Of a stretch of 8,715 nucleotides of DNA, positions 6,281-8,715 are shown one piece after another (within the stretch, counting starts at the first letter, position 1; each line of letters begins with the position of its first letter). Below the pieces are notes generated by a model. That model was given only the letters and a program-made list of their open reading frames with translations. It had not been told where the DNA came from and ran no database searches. This DNA is from Pelagibacteraceae bacterium TMED259 (lineage in GTDB: Bacteria > Pseudomonadota > Alphaproteobacteria > HIMB59). Made by a program: the position numbers and the translations under genes. The stretch covers positions 1-8,715 of the forward strand of contig NHLE01000005.1 of the NCBI GenBank assembly GCA_002169365.1. The letters are read 5' to 3'.

Positions 6281-6987
6281 AAGTCTTTCCCGCTATTGAT
6301 ATTATTGAAGGTAAGTGCGTTCGCCTTACCAAAGGCCTAGCGGACCAAAAAACAATTTATGAAAATTCCCCTGTTGAGATGGCAAAATTGTATCAAGATA
6401 CTGGATTTAAAACTATTCACGTAGTTGATCTAGACTCAACTTTAGGTAATGGCAATAATGATAAAATTTTAAAAGATATTAGAAATAATGTTGATATTAA
6501 AATTGAAGTCGCAGGCGGAATTAGAAGCAAAGAAGCAATAGACAATAAGATTAATGAGGGCTTTGATATAATTGTTATTGGTACATTTGCTATAAAAAAT
6601 ATTAACGAAGTTTTACAATTTGATGATGTAATTTTAAATAAATTATCTATTGCGCTAGATATAAAAGACAATCAAATTGCTTCGCATGGTTGGCAACAAA
6701 CTGCTACAACTTCACTTAATGATATCATTGATCAATATAATAAAAAAAATATACATTCTTTCTTCGTAACGGATGTTGCTAATGATGGCATGCTATCTGG
6801 ATTAAACATGCATACATTCCAAACTATTAAAAATTTAACCAACAAGCCAATTACAATTGGAGGAGGTGTTAAAGATATTTCTGATATTGAATTATCTCAA
6901 AAAAATGGGTTTGATAATGTAGTTGTTGGTAAAGCAATATATGAAAATAAAATTTCATTAGAAAGCTTGAAAAAGTTCAATGCTTAA
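6277..6987 (+). CDS. hisA: ProFAR isomerase (HisA)
   Basis: HisA isomerises the aminoaldose ProFAR to the aminoketose PRFAR, the substrate of HisHF. It is a half-repeat (beta/alpha)8 barrel of 236 aa. Catalytic D8 is in PAIDI, the second Asp (D128) is in ALDIK, and T165 lies in VTDVANDG, matching the Asp/Asp/Thr set of the family. Phosphate-binding glycines are in VAGGIRS (78-84), VIGT (100-103) and GGGV (195-198) plus VVGKA (216-220). GW of HGWQ (137-140) is the usual strand-5 mark that separates HisA from HisF. The ATG at 6277 overlaps the hisH TGA by ATGA; no Shine-Dalgarno is visible, so coupled translation is likely. It overlaps hisF by 8 bp. Confidence 0.97.
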   Translation: MKVFPAIDIIEGKCVRLTKGLADQKTIYENSPVEMAKLYQDTGFKTIHVVDLDSTLGNGNNDKILKDIRNNVDIKIEVAGGIRSKEAIDNKINEGFDIIVIGTFAIKNINEVLQFDDVILNKLSIALDIKDNQIASHGWQQTATTSLNDIIDQYNKKNIHSFFVTDVANDGMLSGLNMHTFQTIKNLTNKPITIGGGVKDISDIELSQKNGFDNVVVGKAIYENKISLESLKKFNA

Positions 6988-7732
6988 AACTAGAATTATT
7001 CCTTGTCTTGATGTTATCGAGAACAAAGTCGTCAAAGGTGTAAATTTTAAAAATATAAAAGTAATGGGGAATGCTGTAGAGATGGCAAGGTATTATTCCT
7101 CAGCTGGTGCTGATGAATTGTGTATGCTTGATATTAATGCGTCCTATCAAAAAAGAAAAACATTTATAAAAACTGTTGAGTCGATTGCTAAGGTCATTAA
7201 CATTCCTTTTACTGTTGGAGGGGGGGTTTCTGCTTTACAAGATATAACTGATTTGCTCAATGCAGGTGCAGATAAAGTCTCAATTAATTCCGCTGCAGTT
7301 AAAAAACCATCTTTAATTCGGAGAGCTTCTCTTAAACACGGTTCTCAATGTATTGTAGTAGCAATTGATGGAAAAAGACATGGTAAGCAAATGAGAGTAT
7401 TTATTAAAGGAGGAAGGGTATTAACTAGTAAAGAACTTGTTTCATGGTCTAAAAATGTACAAGAATTAGGGGCAGGTGAAATTTTATTAACATCTATGGA
7501 TACAGATGGTGTTCAAAATGGGTTTGATAGTGAAATGCTCATAAAAGTAACGAAAAATGTGAATATTCCTGTTATTGCGAGTGGCGGTGTCGGTGAGCTA
7601 AATCATTTTTATCTAGGACACTTGACTAAAGCAACAGGCTTATTGGCTGCTAGTGTCTTTCATTCAGGCAAGTTTAAGATTACAAAGGTAAAAAATTATT
7701 TGAATTCTAAAGGGGTTCCAGTGAGGCTATGA
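6980..7732 (+). CDS. hisF: Imidazole glycerol phosphate synthase, cyclase subunit (HisF)
   Basis: HisF is the (beta/alpha)8-barrel cyclase that takes ammonia from HisH and converts PRFAR to imidazole-glycerol phosphate and AICAR. At 250 aa it has standard length. Catalytic aspartates are D11 (IPCLDV) and D130 (VAIDGKR). Other family blocks are LDINAS (50-55), FTVGGGVS (77-84), GADKVSIN (96-103), LLTSMDTDGVQNGFD (169-183), PVIASGGVG (197-205) and LAASVFH (222-228). The segment after NFKN is a little compressed, giving GNAVEMA where GDPVExA is usual. A run of seven G (7220-7226) encodes part of the GGG loop, striking in this AT-rich DNA. It ends with an ATGA overlap with the HIT gene; hisE, often the next gene in alphaproteobacteria, is absent here. 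Confidence 0.97.
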   Translation: MLKTRIIPCLDVIENKVVKGVNFKNIKVMGNAVEMARYYSSAGADELCMLDINASYQKRKTFIKTVESIAKVINIPFTVGGGVSALQDITDLLNAGADKVSINSAAVKKPSLIRRASLKHGSQCIVVAIDGKRHGKQMRVFIKGGRVLTSKELVSWSKNVQELGAGEILLTSMDTDGVQNGFDSEMLIKVTKNVNIPVIASGGVGELNHFYLGHLTKATGLLAASVFHSGKFKITKVKNYLNSKGVPVRL

Positions 7733-8064
7733 CCTATGATGATGAAAATATTTTTGCAAAAATATTAAAAGGAGATATCCCTTGTGAAAGTGTCTTCGAA
7801 GATGAGCATGTACTTTCTTTTAAAGATATAAACCCGCAAGCAAAACTGCATATTTTGATTATTCCCAAAAAGAAATTTATTGATATCACTGATTTCTTAG
7901 AAAATGCAGATCCAGAATATCAATCATCATTTTGGTATTCAGTAAATAAAATTATTAAGAAATTAAATTTAACGGATAAAGGATTTCAACTAAAATCGCA
8001 CAAAGGCAAAGATGGTGGTCAAGAAGTGTTTCACTTCCATCTCCACTTACTTTCTAATACTTAA
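7729..8064 (+). CDS. HIT-family (HINT-like) nucleotide-binding hydrolase
   Basis: The 111-aa product is a histidine-triad protein of the HINT type, a family that hydrolyses nucleoside phosphoramidates and related nucleotide conjugates. NIFAKILKGDIPCE at the N-terminus, FKDINPQAKLHILIIPKK in the middle, and DGGQEVFHFHLHLLS with the triad H102-H104-H106 are diagnostic. Two points differ from textbook HINT: the Asn-x-Gly nucleotide contact before GGQ reads His-Lys-Gly, and the chain ends just after the triad (SNT), lacking the tryptophan/diproline tail of longer HINT proteins. It starts inside the hisF stop (ATGA), so it belongs to the his transcript. No histidine-pathway role is known to me. 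Its TAA is immediately followed by the stop of the opposite-strand BON gene. Confidence 0.94.
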   Translation: MTYDDENIFAKILKGDIPCESVFEDEHVLSFKDINPQAKLHILIIPKKKFIDITDFLENADPEYQSSFWYSVNKIIKKLNLTDKGFQLKSHKGKDGGQEVFHFHLHLLSNT

Positions 8065-8087
8065 TTATCTTGCTTGAATATAATTAA
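8061..8087. repeat. AT-only inverted repeat across convergent stops, possible weak bidirectional terminator
   Basis: TTAATTAT (8061-8068) and ATAATTAA (8080-8087) are perfect 8-bp complementary arms around an 11-nt loop. They lie across the abutting stops of the HIT gene and the BON lipoprotein gene, where both transcripts need to end. An all-AT stem is weak and there is no clean U tract, so a terminator function is only a possibility; in DNA this AT-rich chance is a fair explanation. Confidence 0.25.
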
Positions 8088-8628
8088 TAATATCTATCAC
8101 ACCTTTGATAGATTTAGCATGACCTATTACACGATTGATTTCATTTTGATCATTTGAAACACCGAAAATATAGATGATCTGCTTTTGAACTTCAAAGTCA
8201 TATTTAAATTTTTTAATTTCATTATCGGTTAAAATTTTTGTAAAAAGCTGGGTGCTAATAAATTTATCTTTCGCTATATCATCTAAACCATAACCAGTAT
8301 CTATTGATATTTCATTCAGTACTTCTATAACACCATCTTGCTGCCAAGCGAGCCTTACTGCTTCCAATCTCATATCACCAAAAGGAACAACTCCGGTAAG
8401 CAACACTTTCCCAAGCTCAACTTCAACATCAATTTTTGTAAACAAAGTTGCATCATAGGAAAAATATTTTTCCTTAATGCCTAATTTTATTGTTGTATCG
8501 TCCCAGCTCTCACCTAAGCTTTTTCCATCATTTGACTGGCCAACTACAGCTGATGTTCCTTTAGTTAAAATAGTTGGTGAACAACTAAGAAGTGTTAGAG
8601 AGAATATTACTAAAATTATTTTAATCAT
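8065..8628 (-). CDS. Double-BON-domain periplasmic lipoprotein
   Basis: The 187-aa product starts with a lipoprotein signal: hydrophobic residues 3-14, then lipobox LLSC with the lipidated cysteine at C16. Two BON (OsmY-type) domains follow, at about 42-109 (GKVLLTGVV and VIEVLNEISI are the typical strand elements) and about 116-185 (QIIYIFGV, GVIDIINYI). Such proteins sit in the periplasm attached to a membrane, probably the outer one because the residue after Cys is Ser rather than Asp. Related dual-BON lipoproteins include E. coli DolP (YraP), also encoded near rsmI, which supports outer-membrane integrity. Here the start overlaps rsmI by 8 bp, with GGA 8 nt upstream. The dual-BON and rsmI-neighbour match supports a DolP-like protein, though orthology is inference. 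Confidence 0.9.
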   Translation of the reverse strand: MIKIILVIFSLTLLSCSPTILTKGTSAVVGQSNDGKSLGESWDDTTIKLGIKEKYFSYDATLFTKIDVEVELGKVLLTGVVPFGDMRLEAVRLAWQQDGVIEVLNEISIDTGYGLDDIAKDKFISTQLFTKILTDNEIKKFKYDFEVQKQIIYIFGVSNDQNEINRVIGHAKSIKGVIDIINYIQAR

Positions 8629-8715
8629 TTTTAATTTCCATAGCTAATTTGTAAAAAGCATTTCTTGATATTTTATACTTAGTTTTAATGACTTGATAAG
8701 CTTTTTTAATACCTA
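8621..8715 (-). CDS. rsmI: RsmI, 16S rRNA 2'-O-ribose C1402 methyltransferase, 3' end only
   Basis: Thirty complete sense codons and a TAA are visible on the minus strand, in the frame that runs off the right edge. The peptide contains GIKKAYQVIKTKYKIS followed by RNAFYKLAMEI, which matches the C-terminal helical end of RsmI (E. coli has KKNALYKYALEQ at the same place). RsmI uses S-adenosylmethionine to methylate the ribose of C1402 in 16S rRNA. The catalytic domain is beyond the window. The reading frame overlaps the lipoprotein start by 8 bp. rsmI next to a BON-domain lipoprotein gene agrees with proteobacterial gene order, although yraN, often between them, is missing here. Confidence 0.82.
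   Translation of the reverse strand, partial: GIKKAYQVIKTKYKISRNAFYKLAMEIKND

Noticed and set aside
6417..6671. Minus-strand open frame within hisA
   Set aside because: Antisense to hisA, membrane-like only because the sense strand is rich in Asp, Glu, Asn and Lys codons.
1..8715. Novel system, mobile element, CRISPR array, RNA gene or riboswitch
   Set aside because: Every stretch over 38 bp is occupied by a recognisable housekeeping gene; no direct-repeat arrays, transposase motifs, tRNA-like folds or leader-like regions were seen.

Overview
The window looks like a piece of a streamlined, AT-rich alphaproteobacterial chromosome, plausibly a marine SAR11/HIMB59-type lineage. The reasons are low G+C (18 of the first 60 bases), nearly every gene start overlapping the previous stop, no intergenic stretch longer than 38 bp, and a gene order typical of Alphaproteobacteria: maf-aroE-coaE-dnaQ-(Tim44-like)-Smr, convergent with hslVU, which is divergent from hisBHAF. 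TGA, TAA and TAG are all used as stops, so the genetic code is standard. The lineage assignment is inference from gene order and composition, not from a search.

Bases 1-3177 (+ strand) form one tightly packed run: the 3' end of maf, then aroE (shikimate pathway), coaE (last step of coenzyme A synthesis), dnaQ (3'-5' proofreading exonuclease), a short membrane-anchored Tim44-like protein and an Smr-domain protein. Bases 3167-5031 (- strand) hold hslV-hslU, the two-component ATP-dependent HslVU protease. The end of hslU overlaps the end of the Smr gene by 11 bp. A 38-bp divergent gap with a perfect 6+6 bp dyad separates hslV from the histidine cluster.

Bases 5070-8064 (+ strand) are hisB-hisH-hisA-hisF followed by a HIT-family gene, each overlapping the next by 4 or 8 bp. 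HisA isomerises ProFAR, HisH and HisF (glutaminase plus cyclase) turn the product into imidazole-glycerol phosphate and AICAR, and HisB dehydrates imidazole-glycerol phosphate. hisE, which often ends this cluster in Alphaproteobacteria, is not in the window. Bases 8065-8715 (- strand) hold a double-BON-domain lipoprotein preceded by the 3' end of rsmI. Its stop abuts the HIT stop with no gap.

I found no mobile element, CRISPR array, tRNA/rRNA, riboswitch or defence-like cassette, and no convincing new system. The points worth checking are compaction effects (a TTG-started Smr gene with no internal methionine, overlapping convergent ends, the 38-bp divergent control region), genes missing from otherwise conserved neighbourhoods (secB, mltA, yraN, hisE), and unusual residues in CoaE, AroE, HisH and the HIT protein.
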